NCBI GenBank assembly: GCA_964395765.1
Contig: CAYNCU010000054.1
Coordinates: forward strand, 1-19,894
Direction of reading: 5' to 3'
Length of the DNA: 19,894 bases
Source of the DNA: DATDPY01 sp964395765
Lineage (GTDB): Bacteria > Bacteroidota > Bacteroidia > Cytophagales > Cyclobacteriaceae
The notes beneath the pieces are model-generated. The model saw nothing but the letters and a program-made list of their open reading frames with translations. It did not search any database and had not been told where the DNA came from. Positions 1 to 8,409 of this stretch are shown here, piece after piece (positions within the stretch are counted from its first letter, which is position 1; every line of letters begins with the position of its first letter). The translations under genes and the position numbers were made by a program.

Positions 1-2
1 CA

Positions 3-329
3 ATCGGTGGAAAAATGTCCGTGGTATTCAAGGATAATAAGAATGACCAAACGATTAATCTTTTTAATGGATACCTTGATATTATCAAACCAGCTAAAAC
101 AGATAGTAACGGATTTCCAACACAATCCTCATTGGATTCTGTTTTCATAAATTTATCAAACAGTGATCTCCATATTATTTTAAATAGCAATTCCCTGTCT
201 GTATTAGCTATATTAAATACTTCAGATTCAGAAACCGGCAAATGGTCAAAAATTACAATTGATCAGCATTTATCAATTCAGATTGGTGTAATCGGTGAAA
301 TGAATTTTAATTTAAATACGCATCAGTGA
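3..329 (+). CDS. C-terminal part of an unknown protein (cut by window start)
   Basis: The reading frame is open to the left edge of the window, so only the last 108 codons are seen; the Met codon at 15 is internal and is not evidence of a start. The visible part is rich in Asn, Ser, Leu and Ile with alternating hydrophobic residues, which suggests beta structure. It has no cysteine cluster, catalytic motif or membrane helix. I do not recognise a family. Its TGA stop (327-329) overlaps the GTG start of the next gene (326-328) within GTGA, so the two are almost certainly co-transcribed and translationally coupled. Since the partner is a predicted outer-membrane barrel, an envelope role is a reasonable guess, not a demonstrated one. 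Confidence 0.7.
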   Translation: MGGKMSVVFKDNKNDQTINLFNGYLDIIKPAKTDSNGFPTQSSLDSVFINLSNSDLHIILNSNSLSVLAILNTSDSETGKWSKITIDQHLSIQIGVIGEMNFNLNTHQ

Positions 330-1642
330 AATATTTAATTATACTGATATTCTTAATCTTTTTAATAAACCCTGTAAAAGGGCAGGGATCTCTTTCTATG
401 TATACAATGTACCAATCCCTTCCGAGATCTAACCAAATGAACCCGGCCTTACAACCTGACCAAAAATTATTTATTTCAATTCCTTTAATATCCGGAACAA
501 GGTTCAGGATGATGAGTGATGTATCCTTCCGTGACATTTTTACCAGAAGAAAGGACGATTCTCTGAGCCTTGATTTAAACAGGTTCCTCTCGAGTGCGAA
601 TTTACGCACGAGATTAAACATGGACATTAGCATCAGTATTTTGCAGATCGGATTCCACGCGTTAGGAGGATATATAATTCTAAATACGTCTTTAAATAAT
701 CATACGGATTTTTCCTTATCTAAGGATTTTTTAAAATTAATTATCCATGGAAATGCCGCTCCGGATATACTGGGAAAGAAAATAAGTTTGCGTAATCTTT
801 CCCAATCTGCATTAACTTATTCAAAGATCGGACTCGGTTTTTCACGGGAGATAGTTCAACATAAATTAACTGCTGGTTTCAGGATAAACCTGATTAACGG
901 ACTATTAGGATTTAAATTCGATAATACAAAAGCGGGTTATATTTATACCGATCCCAATAATTATAATATAACAATAAATGCAGGAAGACTACAATATAAT
1001 ACATCGGGATACGATACATACTTTAAACTTCCGATAAAACCGTTGAATATCTATAATTTTAAAAATCCCGGATTTAGCCTTGGCATCGGGGCATTAATGC
1101 AATTAAACGATAAATGGTCATTATCAGGAAGCATAAATAATGTAGGCTGGATATACTGGCGATCCGATATACGGGATTATATTATTAATAATAAGTCCTA
1201 TACTTATCGGGGAATTAACCTTGATAATATTCAAAATATAAAGACAATCACCGATACTTTATCAGCAACTTTCGAAATTCAAAATTTGGCTGAAAGATTC
1301 ATAACGGGACTGCAGCCCAAATCCTATATCAGTGCTTCTTATCATATTTCCAAAAGCCAGGAATTGTCAATAATTATAAAAAATAGTTATTTCAAAAATG
1401 GAGTGATTAACACGACAGGCATTAATTATTTAATCACTATTGGGAAATTACTTGATTTTTCATTTTTATATTCCGTGTATAATTTAAAGTATAATCTTAT
1501 CGGGAGCGGATTTTCACTGCACTTAAAAGGATTGAATTTTTATTTAACTTCCGATAACCTTGCATTTTTCTTTCGACCTGAAAAAATTCATTCAATCGAT
1601 TTTACGACCGGCATTAATATTAATTTTTTTGATGAGGATTAG
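326..1642 (+). CDS. DUF5723-family outer-membrane beta-barrel protein
   Basis: The 438-residue product starts with a clear Sec signal peptide: Lys at position 2, a run of Ile/Leu/Phe to about residue 15, and probable cleavage after VKG near residue 19. The mature start has a NQMNPALQP segment, the NPA-type motif found in Bacteroidota barrel proteins of the DUF5723 and PorV/FadL-like groups. The rest is alternating beta strands rich in Asn, Tyr and Gly with recurring SLGIG or GSGFS-type strands, and no globular enzyme motif. The family is assigned from overall pattern, and its function is unknown. The start is GTG at 326, inside the stop of the preceding gene. A 73-base gap separates it from the next gene. 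An alternative is another FadL/PorV-like transporter or secretion accessory barrel. Confidence 0.72.
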   Translation: MKYLIILIFLIFLINPVKGQGSLSMYTMYQSLPRSNQMNPALQPDQKLFISIPLISGTRFRMMSDVSFRDIFTRRKDDSLSLDLNRFLSSANLRTRLNMDISISILQIGFHALGGYIILNTSLNNHTDFSLSKDFLKLIIHGNAAPDILGKKISLRNLSQSALTYSKIGLGFSREIVQHKLTAGFRINLINGLLGFKFDNTKAGYIYTDPNNYNITINAGRLQYNTSGYDTYFKLPIKPLNIYNFKNPGFSLGIGALMQLNDKWSLSGSINNVGWIYWRSDIRDYIINNKSYTYRGINLDNIQNIKTITDTLSATFEIQNLAERFITGLQPKSYISASYHISKSQELSIIIKNSYFKNGVINTTGINYLITIGKLLDFSFLYSVYNLKYNLIGSGFSLHLKGLNFYLTSDNLAFFFRPEKIHSIDFTTGININFFDED

Positions 1643-1715
1643 CGTCAATACGATTTCTTGTGAAAAATGATATAGATTTACCAGGACGTTGTAGGTAAAC
1701 ACTTGGCGCGGAGAT

Positions 1716-4616
1716 ATGAATTTACATTTCAATTATTTAATACGTCGGAAAAGGGTGTTTCTGGACACTGTTTTTTTTATATCTTCTGTTTTGCCGGTGA
1801 TGGCTCAAAATGTTAACCTTTCCACCAACCCGCCTGCGGTAAAATGGGCTAAAATCAAAACGCCGGACTTCAAAGTTTATTTTGACAAAAAAATTGGTGA
1901 TGAAGGGCAATATGTCGCCAATCTTCTTCAGAATTTATATACACCTGTGAGTTACAGTTTGGGCATAAAGCCCGGAAAAATTCCGGTTATTCTCCAGAAT
2001 CAAACGGTAATATCCAACGGATTTGTAAGTGAAACTCCGTTACGGTCAGAATTTTATATGTACCCACCTCAAAATTACAACGTGGACGGGCTGTTAAAAT
2101 GGACAAAGCTTCTTTCCGTCCATGAATTCCGTCATGTTGTACAATTCAACAAAAGCCTTACAGGTTTTAATAAATTTGTTTTCACATTATTCGGTTATGA
2201 AGCAGCGGCGACCTTATCCCACCTGGCGGTTCCTGACTGGTTCTGGGAAGGGGATGCGGTTTTAACGGAAACCAACCTTACAAATTACGGCAGGGGAAGG
2301 GATCCTTATTTTTCCGTTTTAATGAAAACGAATATGCTTGAAAGAGGACCCTTCAATTATTATTTGCAATACCTCAGGTCTTTCCGTTATAATATTCCCG
2401 ATCATTATGTAACCGGATATTACCTCACTTCCTATTTAAGAAGAAAATACGGGGCAAAAACCATCAGTACCGTATTACAAAAAACCTGGTCACTGCCTTT
2501 TATGCCGTTCCGGTTTTCCCATGAATTAAAAAAGTTCACCGGGAAGAATCTTGTAAATAATTACCAGGCAATGACCCATGAAATTGATTCCCTCTGGAAG
2601 AGCCAATTGAACAAAGTTGAGGTTTCAAATGCCCAAACCATTAATAAACGGATTAACAAGCTATACACTGATTACAAATATCCCCAATACCTTCCTGACG
2701 GAAATATCTTTGCCTTGAAAACCGGGATCAATGATATTTCTTCTTTTATAGAAATTGATTCCGCCGGAAACGAAAGGAAGATTTTTACACCCGGTGCTGT
2801 GGATATTACTGGTTTCCCGACGACTGGCGGAGGGAAGATTGCCTGGACTGAGGTTGAATATGATCCAAGATGGGAGGAAAGAACCTATTCGGTAATAAAA
2901 ATTTATAATATTCATAATAATACGTTGAAAAGAGTGTCCAGGGCTACCCGGTATTCCTCTTCCGGGATTTCTCCTGACGGTAAAAAAATTGTTACCCTGC
3001 GTACAACAACAGATTTAAAATATAATCTTTTAATTCTTGATGCCGGTAGCGGCCGAATACTTGAAACTATCGACAATCCGGGAAACTTTTTTTTTCTTAC
3101 TCCGACTTTTTCAGCGGATGGGAATAAAATTGTTGCCGTTCAAAAATCGGACGAAGGCAAATCGATATGGGTCTACGATATGAGTAGTAAAGAAAGCCGG
3201 ATCGTTTACGGACCTGTAGAAGAAAATTTCGGGAATCCTTATATGATTTCCGATTATATCTTTTATAACAGCCCTGTAAGCGGAATTGATAATATTTATA
3301 TGCTGGATACCCGGAATCACAAAATATTCCAGGTGACAAGCCGGAAATACGGTGCATACAATTCGTTCGTGTCAGAAAACAGGAAAAAGGTTCTTTTCAA
3401 TGATTTCACCGTCGACGGAATGGATGTTGCCTCAATCGATTTTATACCGGAACAATGGAAAGATATCGATGAAGTTGTAAAAAATCCCATTCATTATTTC
3501 CAACCGGTTGAAAGCCAGGAGATGACGAATAATGTTTTTGAAAACCTACAGATAAATAATTATAAAATAAGCAAGGCCAATCGATTCGGAGGAATATTCA
3601 ATCCGTATGGCTGGGGTCTGTACCTGACTGGGACTGACTTGAATTTTCTACTCGGCATACATTTACAGGATATTTTAAGTACGACGGCGATTGATGCCGG
3701 TTATGAAATAAATGCCAATGAATCAACGGGGAAATGGACAGCTTCCGTTTCCTATCAGGGACTTTACCCGGTGATCAATGTATCGGCCTATACCGGCAAA
3801 AGATCCGTAACTGAAACTTTTACGGATACAACAGCAAACGCTACCACCAAAAGCAGTGTAAACGTAAACTGGAATGAAAGTGGATTTACAGGGGGCCTTG
3901 CCCTGCCACTGAATTTAACTCATTCAAGATATATTGAATATCTCAATTTATCAGCATATTCCAATTATTCGCATATCTCCGGATATAATTATTACCGGCG
4001 AAATCTTGATCAACAGGGTAATGGGACGCTAATTTATAACACGTATAAAATTCAATATCAACGAATGCTGGTAAGGAGTAAGCGAGATGTAAACAGTAAA
4101 TTTGCCCAACTCCTGTTTTTACAATACAGCCATACACCTTTCGGAGGAGACTACAATACGGAAATGTTTTCCGGGGAAGGAAGATTTATTTTTCCAGGTA
4201 TCATTAAACATCATTCCCTGAATCTCAGAGTTGGTTTTGTAAAACAAGATATAAGTCAGAATGAAAACAGCTATTGGTTATCCAGCCCGATTTTTTACCC
4301 CAGGGGATACAGTTATAGGCCGTATGAAAATTTTCTGATTACCTCCGCCAATTATTTATTTCCTGTCTGTTATCCGGATCTGCATCTGGGCCCCTGGATC
4401 AACATTCAACGTATATATGCTAACCTTTTTATCGATAACGGGATAGGAAAAACCGGAAGCGACAGGGACAGGCTTACTTCTACTGGACTTGAATTATACT
4501 TTGATGTCAATTTGATGCGATATCTGCCGCTCTATGAATTCGGATTAAGATATTCCTATTCACCCGTAAACAACAGAGGAGTATTTCAGTTTTTAATAGC
4601 AAATTTTGGACTTTAA
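1716..4616 (+). CDS. predicted outer-membrane zinc peptidase / beta-propeller / Omp85-like barrel fusion
   Basis: The product has 966 residues. A signal peptide (residues 1-31, ending VMAQ) is followed by a peptidase-MA-like domain at about 40-300. This domain has HEFRH at 136-140, matching the zinc-binding HExxH, and WFWEG with Glu178 in the place of the third gluzincin ligand. Residues about 310-580 carry PD40/TolB-like propeller repeats (LPDG, SPDG and SADG motifs spaced along the domain). Residues about 625-966 are a beta-rich barrel with RGY at 863-865 and a following SANYLFPV strand, like the conserved loop-6 RGF/RGY signature and next strand of Omp85/BamA-type barrels. It is probably inserted in the outer membrane with the first two domains in the periplasm or at the surface. 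Substrate is unknown. GGAG lies only two bases before the ATG. Annotation pipelines may call homologues TolB-like or BamA/TamA-family. Confidence 0.78.
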   Translation: MNLHFNYLIRRKRVFLDTVFFISSVLPVMAQNVNLSTNPPAVKWAKIKTPDFKVYFDKKIGDEGQYVANLLQNLYTPVSYSLGIKPGKIPVILQNQTVISNGFVSETPLRSEFYMYPPQNYNVDGLLKWTKLLSVHEFRHVVQFNKSLTGFNKFVFTLFGYEAAATLSHLAVPDWFWEGDAVLTETNLTNYGRGRDPYFSVLMKTNMLERGPFNYYLQYLRSFRYNIPDHYVTGYYLTSYLRRKYGAKTISTVLQKTWSLPFMPFRFSHELKKFTGKNLVNNYQAMTHEIDSLWKSQLNKVEVSNAQTINKRINKLYTDYKYPQYLPDGNIFALKTGINDISSFIEIDSAGNERKIFTPGAVDITGFPTTGGGKIAWTEVEYDPRWEERTYSVIKIYNIHNNTLKRVSRATRYSSSGISPDGKKIVTLRTTTDLKYNLLILDAGSGRILETIDNPGNFFFLTPTFSADGNKIVAVQKSDEGKSIWVYDMSSKESRIVYGPVEENFGNPYMISDYIFYNSPVSGIDNIYMLDTRNHKIFQVTSRKYGAYNSFVSENRKKVLFNDFTVDGMDVASIDFIPEQWKDIDEVVKNPIHYFQPVESQEMTNNVFENLQINNYKISKANRFGGIFNPYGWGLYLTGTDLNFLLGIHLQDILSTTAIDAGYEINANESTGKWTASVSYQGLYPVINVSAYTGKRSVTETFTDTTANATTKSSVNVNWNESGFTGGLALPLNLTHSRYIEYLNLSAYSNYSHISGYNYYRRNLDQQGNGTLIYNTYKIQYQRMLVRSKRDVNSKFAQLLFLQYSHTPFGGDYNTEMFSGEGRFIFPGIIKHHSLNLRVGFVKQDISQNENSYWLSSPIFYPRGYSYRPYENFLITSANYLFPVCYPDLHLGPWINIQRIYANLFIDNGIGKTGSDRDRLTSTGLELYFDVNLMRYLPLYEFGLRYSYSPVNNRGVFQFLIANFGL

Positions 4617-4659
4617 TTCAGGGACAAAATCATTGAATATCGGATATAATCCGCTTTTC

Positions 4660-4690
4660 TTGAATAAAGGGAGAATTAAAATTAATTTTG
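4660..4690 (+). promoter_or_regulatory. Bacteroidota-type promoter of the pdhC-hslV unit
   Basis: TTG at 4660-4662 is followed by 20 bases and then TAATTTTG at 4683-4690, an exact match to the Bacteroidota -7 consensus TAnnTTTG at the usual spacing. Transcription would start near 4697, giving a leader of about 13 bases before the ATG at 4710. GAGGG at 4690-4694 would lie at the edge of the transcript and is probably not a ribosome site. Confidence 0.65.
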
Positions 4691-4709
4691 AGGGATTAAT
4701 CGGATTAAT

Positions 4710-6374
4710 ATGGCTGAAATTATAAGAATGCCCAGAATGAGCGATACCATGGAAGAAGGGGTTATCGCCAAATGGATTAAAAAAATTGGAGACACTGTCA
4801 AATCAGGAGATACGCTTGCTGAGGTAGAAACCGACAAAGCCACAATGGAACTGGAATCTTACCAGGACGGGACCCTATTATACCTCGGCGTGGAAGAAAA
4901 GCAAGCCGTTGCAGTTGACGGCGTAATCGCTATTCTGGGAAAAAAAGGTGAAAATATTGATTCCATTATTAAGGAAGTTGAACAGGAAAAGAAAAACAAA
5001 CCAACACGAAACGAAGAGACAGTCAAAGAAGATAACCCGCAGACGATGACAGCTGATGTTTCCAATATTAAGGCATCTGTAATTACCATGCCCAGGATGA
5101 GTGATACTATGGCAGAGGGAACCATAGCAAAATGGAATAAAAAAGTCGGGGATAAGGTTAAATCCGGGGATGTGCTCGCTGAAGTTGAGACTGATAAGGC
5201 CACCATGGAACTTGAGGCATTTGAAAGCGGTACCTTACTCTATATTGCTGTTAATGAAGGAAATGCAGTTAAGGTTGATGGAGTTATCGCGATAATCGGC
5301 GAAAAAGATGCGGATTTTAAAACTTTATTAAAAAATTACGAGAGTACTCATACACAAAAGAAAGAGGAAGTAGCAGTTGAAAGTGCTGTGGAAGAAAGTT
5401 TAAGCGTGAGTAAGAATGTTAAGGATAATGGCAGGAAGTCTGTCGTTTCTTCAACTCGGACAATTTCCCCGGAAATGGAAAACGGTGACGGCAGACTAAA
5501 AGCCTCGCCCTTGGCTAAAAAATTGGCTTCTGAGTTAGGTTATGATATATCAAGGATCAAGGGGACTGGGGAGAATGGAAGAATAATCAAGCGTGATGTT
5601 GAATCCTTTGCTCCGCAGCCTGAATTAAGAGGAAAAGCCGGAATTGAAAGGGAAAGACCAGTCATTGTTAATTTACCCGAGATTGTAGGACAGGAAAGTT
5701 ATGATGAAGTGACGGTATCACAAATGAGGAAGACCATTTCCCGGAGATTATCGGAAAGTAAATTCGGCGCCCCGCATTTTTACCTGACCATGGAAATCGA
5801 TATGGATAGAATAGTTGAGGCCAGGAAAGAAATCAATGAAGAATCGGAGGTTAAAATTTCCTTTAATGACTTTATAATAAAGGCCTGTGCCTCTGCTCTT
5901 AGAAAGCACCCTAAAGTGAATTCTTCCTGGCTCGGCGATAAAATCCGGATAAATCATCATATTCATATCGGTGTAGCAGTGGCTGTTGAGGAAGGATTAC
6001 TGGTTCCGGTCATAAAGTTTGCCGACAATAAAACGCTGACCCATATTGCCTATGAGTCGAAGGAATTGAGTAACAAGGCCAGGAACAAGCAATTACAGCC
6101 GAATGAATGGGAAGGGAATACCTTTACCGTATCCAACCTTGGAATGTTCGGAATAGAAGAGTTTACTGCAATCATTAATACACCGGATGCATGCATTTTA
6201 GCGGTAGGAGGCATAAAACAAGTCCCTGTAGTAAAAAATGGTGAAATAACGGTTGGGAATGTAATGAAAGTAACCTTATCCTGCGACCATAGGGTAGTGG
6301 ACGGTGCAACCGGGGCTGCTTTTTTGCAAACAGTGAAAAGCCTTCTGGAAAACCCGGTTAAAATGCTGGTTTAA
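4710..6374 (+). CDS. pdhC: pyruvate dehydrogenase complex E2, dihydrolipoamide acetyltransferase, two lipoyl domains
   Basis: This E2 transfers the acetyl group from E1-bound substrate through lipoyl-lysine to CoA, making acetyl-CoA in the cytoplasm, and forms the core of the complex. The 554-residue protein has two nearly identical lipoyl domains (about 1-80 and 123-203) with ETDKATME motifs and lipoylated Lys43 and Lys163. A charged flexible linker follows, then an E3-binding domain (about 263-300, starting KASPLAKKLA) and the acetyltransferase domain (about 330-554). The catalytic motif DHRVVDG is at 526-532, with His527 and Asp530. The substrate (pyruvate rather than 2-oxoglutarate or branched-chain acids) is inferred from the double lipoyl layout and overall similarity. 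No E1 or E3 gene is adjacent in this window. hslV follows after 36 bases and is probably co-transcribed. Confidence 0.9.
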   Translation: MAEIIRMPRMSDTMEEGVIAKWIKKIGDTVKSGDTLAEVETDKATMELESYQDGTLLYLGVEEKQAVAVDGVIAILGKKGENIDSIIKEVEQEKKNKPTRNEETVKEDNPQTMTADVSNIKASVITMPRMSDTMAEGTIAKWNKKVGDKVKSGDVLAEVETDKATMELEAFESGTLLYIAVNEGNAVKVDGVIAIIGEKDADFKTLLKNYESTHTQKKEEVAVESAVEESLSVSKNVKDNGRKSVVSSTRTISPEMENGDGRLKASPLAKKLASELGYDISRIKGTGENGRIIKRDVESFAPQPELRGKAGIERERPVIVNLPEIVGQESYDEVTVSQMRKTISRRLSESKFGAPHFYLTMEIDMDRIVEARKEINEESEVKISFNDFIIKACASALRKHPKVNSSWLGDKIRINHHIHIGVAVAVEEGLLVPVIKFADNKTLTHIAYESKELSNKARNKQLQPNEWEGNTFTVSNLGMFGIEEFTAIINTPDACILAVGGIKQVPVVKNGEITVGNVMKVTLSCDHRVVDGATGAAFLQTVKSLLENPVKMLV

Positions 6375-6410
6375 AATTTTTAGCTATTGGGAGGAATTAA
6401 TCAGGAAATC

Positions 6411-6956
6411 ATGGGAAAAAGGAATAAATACCGATCAACCACAGTTATTGCCATTAAACATAATGATGAAGTGGCAATTGGGGCTGACGGACAGGCAACC
6501 TTTGGAAATACGATTGCAAAAAGCAATGTAAAGAAAATCAGGAAGTTAGCCGAAGGAAATATCATAGCCGGTTTTGCCGGGTCAACGGCGGATGCATTTA
6601 CCCTGCTCGACCGTTTCGAGGAAAAACTGGGATCCTATGGGGGTAACCTCAGAAGAGCAGCCATTGAGCTTGCAAAAGACTGGCGGATGGACAGGGTGCT
6701 GAGAAGACTGGAAGCCATGTTGATTGTTGCTGATAAAAAAGATATTTTAATGATTTCCGGGAACGGCGATGTTATCGAACCCGATAACCAGGTTGCTGCC
6801 ATTGGGTCCGGTGCGATGTATGCACAAGCGGCAGCGGTAGCATTAAAAAATCATGCACCGCATTTAAAAGCTGAAGAGATAGTGAGAGAAAGTATGAATA
6901 TTGCTGCCGATATCTGCATATATACCAATCACAATATTGTGATTGAAAAGATATAA
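6411..6956 (+). CDS. hslV: HslV, proteolytic subunit of the HslUV (ClpYQ) protease
   Basis: HslV forms a double-hexamer peptidase that degrades proteins unfolded by the ATPase HslU in the cytoplasm. The 181-residue product carries the full family pattern: RSTTVIAI with catalytic Thr10 after a nine-residue propeptide, ADGQATFGNT at 25-34, GFAGSTADAFTL at 54-65 and GNGD further on. Taking Thr10 as residue 1, Asp26 and Lys42 fall at the catalytic positions 17 and 33 known from the family. I chose ATG 6411 over the in-frame TTG at 6387 because AGGA (6403-6406) lies five bases upstream and the extra eight residues match nothing in HslV. hslU is not next to it; downstream is a terminator and a convergent gene. 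Confidence 0.93.
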   Translation: MGKRNKYRSTTVIAIKHNDEVAIGADGQATFGNTIAKSNVKKIRKLAEGNIIAGFAGSTADAFTLLDRFEEKLGSYGGNLRRAAIELAKDWRMDRVLRRLEAMLIVADKKDILMISGNGDVIEPDNQVAAIGSGAMYAQAAAVALKNHAPHLKAEEIVRESMNIAADICIYTNHNIVIEKI

Positions 6957-6991
6957 AAAAAGGCTGCCCTTTTGAGACAGTCTCTTTTTTT
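6955..6991. terminator. bidirectional intrinsic terminator between hslV and the convergent membrane-protein gene
   Basis: A7GG-CTG (6955-6966) pairs with CAG (6978-6980) and TCT7 (6983-6991) across a two-base bulge and an 11-base loop, and ends in a T tract. The A tract on the left gives the equivalent U tract on the minus strand, so it can stop transcripts from both hslV and the convergent gene ending at 7012. Confidence 0.75.
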
Positions 6992-7011
6992 ATATCATCT
7001 TTTCGACTTTT

Positions 7012-7767
7012 CTAGGCCGGATTTTGTTCGCTCTCAACTTCCTTGATTTTGCCCACAGAAAATCCTTTAGAAGTTTTGTGACCGCAATAGGAACATTCAT
7101 AATATTTAATGAGTTCCCCTTTACTATGTTCGGTAGGAGAGGCGACTACCTCTTCCTTATAAATTCTCAACGTCTGGAAGCCGCAGTTATCACATCTTTC
7201 CGCATGTTTGTGCCCTTCATATTTTTCAATATGTGTATCCCCTGATTCTTTATCGATCCAGACATCATAATCAACAGAAAATGCCGACTCCTCCGCCTGC
7301 ATCCCTTCCGTTAAATATACGTCCTCTTCCTCTTCAGACAGCAATGTCATCTGCCGGCCTGTTTTAGGATTTTTCCGTGGTTTGTAACGCCATTTATTAA
7401 GCTTTTTTTCCAGGGCAGCCGGGTAATAAATTTTTAATACATTATGTACAACTACCAGGAAAATCGAAGCAAAAATAAGGGTTCCCAACAACCGTGCTAT
7501 GAAAATTCCGACATCAATGTGTTCCCGGTCGCTGAATAGGGAATTGAGAAAGAACCAGCCGGCAATTATTATCAAATAACCGCAAGCCATATAGTTTTTG
7601 ATCTCATGCTGATTGATAAAATCATATTTTGCCTTATATTCCCCAACCAGGGCAAGTCGAAGGTGATAGAAAAGAAATATAAGGACGCTTAAACCGATAG
7701 AAGCATAAGCTCCCCAAATCGTATACACCTTCCAATTTTCTAAAAATAGAAGTACACCTGCTTTCAT
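7012..7767 (-). CDS. membrane protein with a TPM-protein-like zinc-knuckle tail, function unknown
   Basis: The 251-residue product has three predicted membrane helices at about 16-38, 60-80 and 88-110, then a soluble tail. The tail contains an acidic stretch LLSEEEEDVYL (142-152), then SVDYDVW (164-170), C192xxC195 and C225xxC228. From memory, this order (SEEED, SVDYDVW, then two CxxC pairs) matches the tail of YgcG-like TPM-domain proteins, but the TPM domain itself is absent. The places where some relatives have two further CxxC pairs read NPKTG (133-137) and DKES (172-175). The remaining four cysteines could still bind one zinc. It converges on hslV and is followed by the shared terminator; the upstream neighbour in the same direction is 400 bases away. 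No function can be assigned. Confidence 0.75.
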   Translation of the reverse strand: MKAGVLLFLENWKVYTIWGAYASIGLSVLIFLFYHLRLALVGEYKAKYDFINQHEIKNYMACGYLIIIAGWFFLNSLFSDREHIDVGIFIARLLGTLIFASIFLVVVHNVLKIYYPAALEKKLNKWRYKPRKNPKTGRQMTLLSEEEEDVYLTEGMQAEESAFSVDYDVWIDKESGDTHIEKYEGHKHAERCDNCGFQTLRIYKEEVVASPTEHSKGELIKYYECSYCGHKTSKGFSVGKIKEVESEQNPA

Positions 7768-8167
7768 ATGGTTTATGTTATAATTTACACAATTTACCTA
7801 TTGTTAATACAATACAGAAGGGAAAAGTAAACCCTATAATTGTCCAAACCCAATGTTATTCTTTTAATTATGCAATAAATAAATATTACGCCAATAAAAC
7901 AAGTATTTCTCTTAAGATTAACGCTCAAATTTATTGGAATTTTCAAAAATAACCTTGATTTAGTTATATAACCATAATATCCTAAAAATTAGTTTCACAA
8001 GCAATAAATGAGGAATTCTATTAAAATCATTTCCTGTAATTAGAAATCTGCCGGTTTTACGTATCGTGGAGGAATCCAATTTTACCTTAGAAGAGCCCGG
8101 ATCGTCTTTTTTAAAATATTGATTATCAAAAATTTAAATAATCCAGGTTCATTTGAATAATTATCAA
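7768..8167. other. 400-base AT-rich intergenic region, no gene seen
   Basis: No frame has a convincing coding stretch, and no tRNA or clear terminator is visible. The right part (about 8114-8168) has imperfect AT-rich inverted repeats (ATTGATT against AATCAAT, and AATTTAAAT against ATTTGAATAATT) that might weakly end the minus-strand gene at 8168. The left end should hold the promoter of the gene starting at 7767; a loose match is GAAAAGTA at 7822-7829 with CAA at 7851-7853 as read on the plus strand (TTG, 21 bases, TACTTTTC on the minus strand). Confidence 0.5.
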
Positions 8168-8392
8168 TCAATCTTTATCCGGACGCTGAATAATTTTAAA
8201 CACAAGGGAATGTTTATCACCGTCATGGTCAACAATATCGATGTTTAAAACCGGATTATCCAGATCAAGTTGAATACCAGTCGCTTCAATTTTACAATTT
8301 TTAAGCCTGTTATTCATTTCATCCCTTAAATCTTCGAGAATATTTGCGAACTCGACTTCCAGCGGACTGGGATTATATGTGTTTGTTTTCAT
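8168..8392 (-). CDS. small acidic protein downstream of fabH, function unknown
   Basis: The 74-residue product is predicted cytoplasmic. It has an amphipathic first half (residues about 8-28, VEFANILEDLRDEMNNRL) and a strand-rich second half ending in a charged tail. I do not recognise a named family. I chose ATG 8392 because it leaves a 17-base gap after fabH; the in-frame GTG at 8416 would overlap the fabH stop and add a lysine-rich, otherwise featureless nonapeptide. The closeness to fabH on the same strand implies co-transcription. The length, an uninterrupted frame and ordinary codon use support a real gene, but nothing shows what it does or links it to lipid synthesis. Confidence 0.62.
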   Translation of the reverse strand: MKTNTYNPSPLEVEFANILEDLRDEMNNRLKNCKIEATGIQLDLDNPVLNIDIVDHDGDKHSLVFKIIQRPDKD

Positions 8393-8409
8393 CTTTTTGA
8401 TTTTGATAG

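Noticed and set aside
15..329. Complete 104-aa gene starting at ATG 15
   Set aside because: The frame is open to the window edge, with four more codons upstream; the Met is most likely internal and the gene is reported as partial.
6387..6410. TTG start eight codons upstream for hslV
   Set aside because: The ATG at 6411 has AGGA at a good distance, and the extra residues extend an already complete propeptide.
8114..8168. AT-rich inverted repeats as a terminator for the small gene at 8168
   Set aside because: The arms are imperfect, almost GC-free, and lack a clear U tract in the right place.
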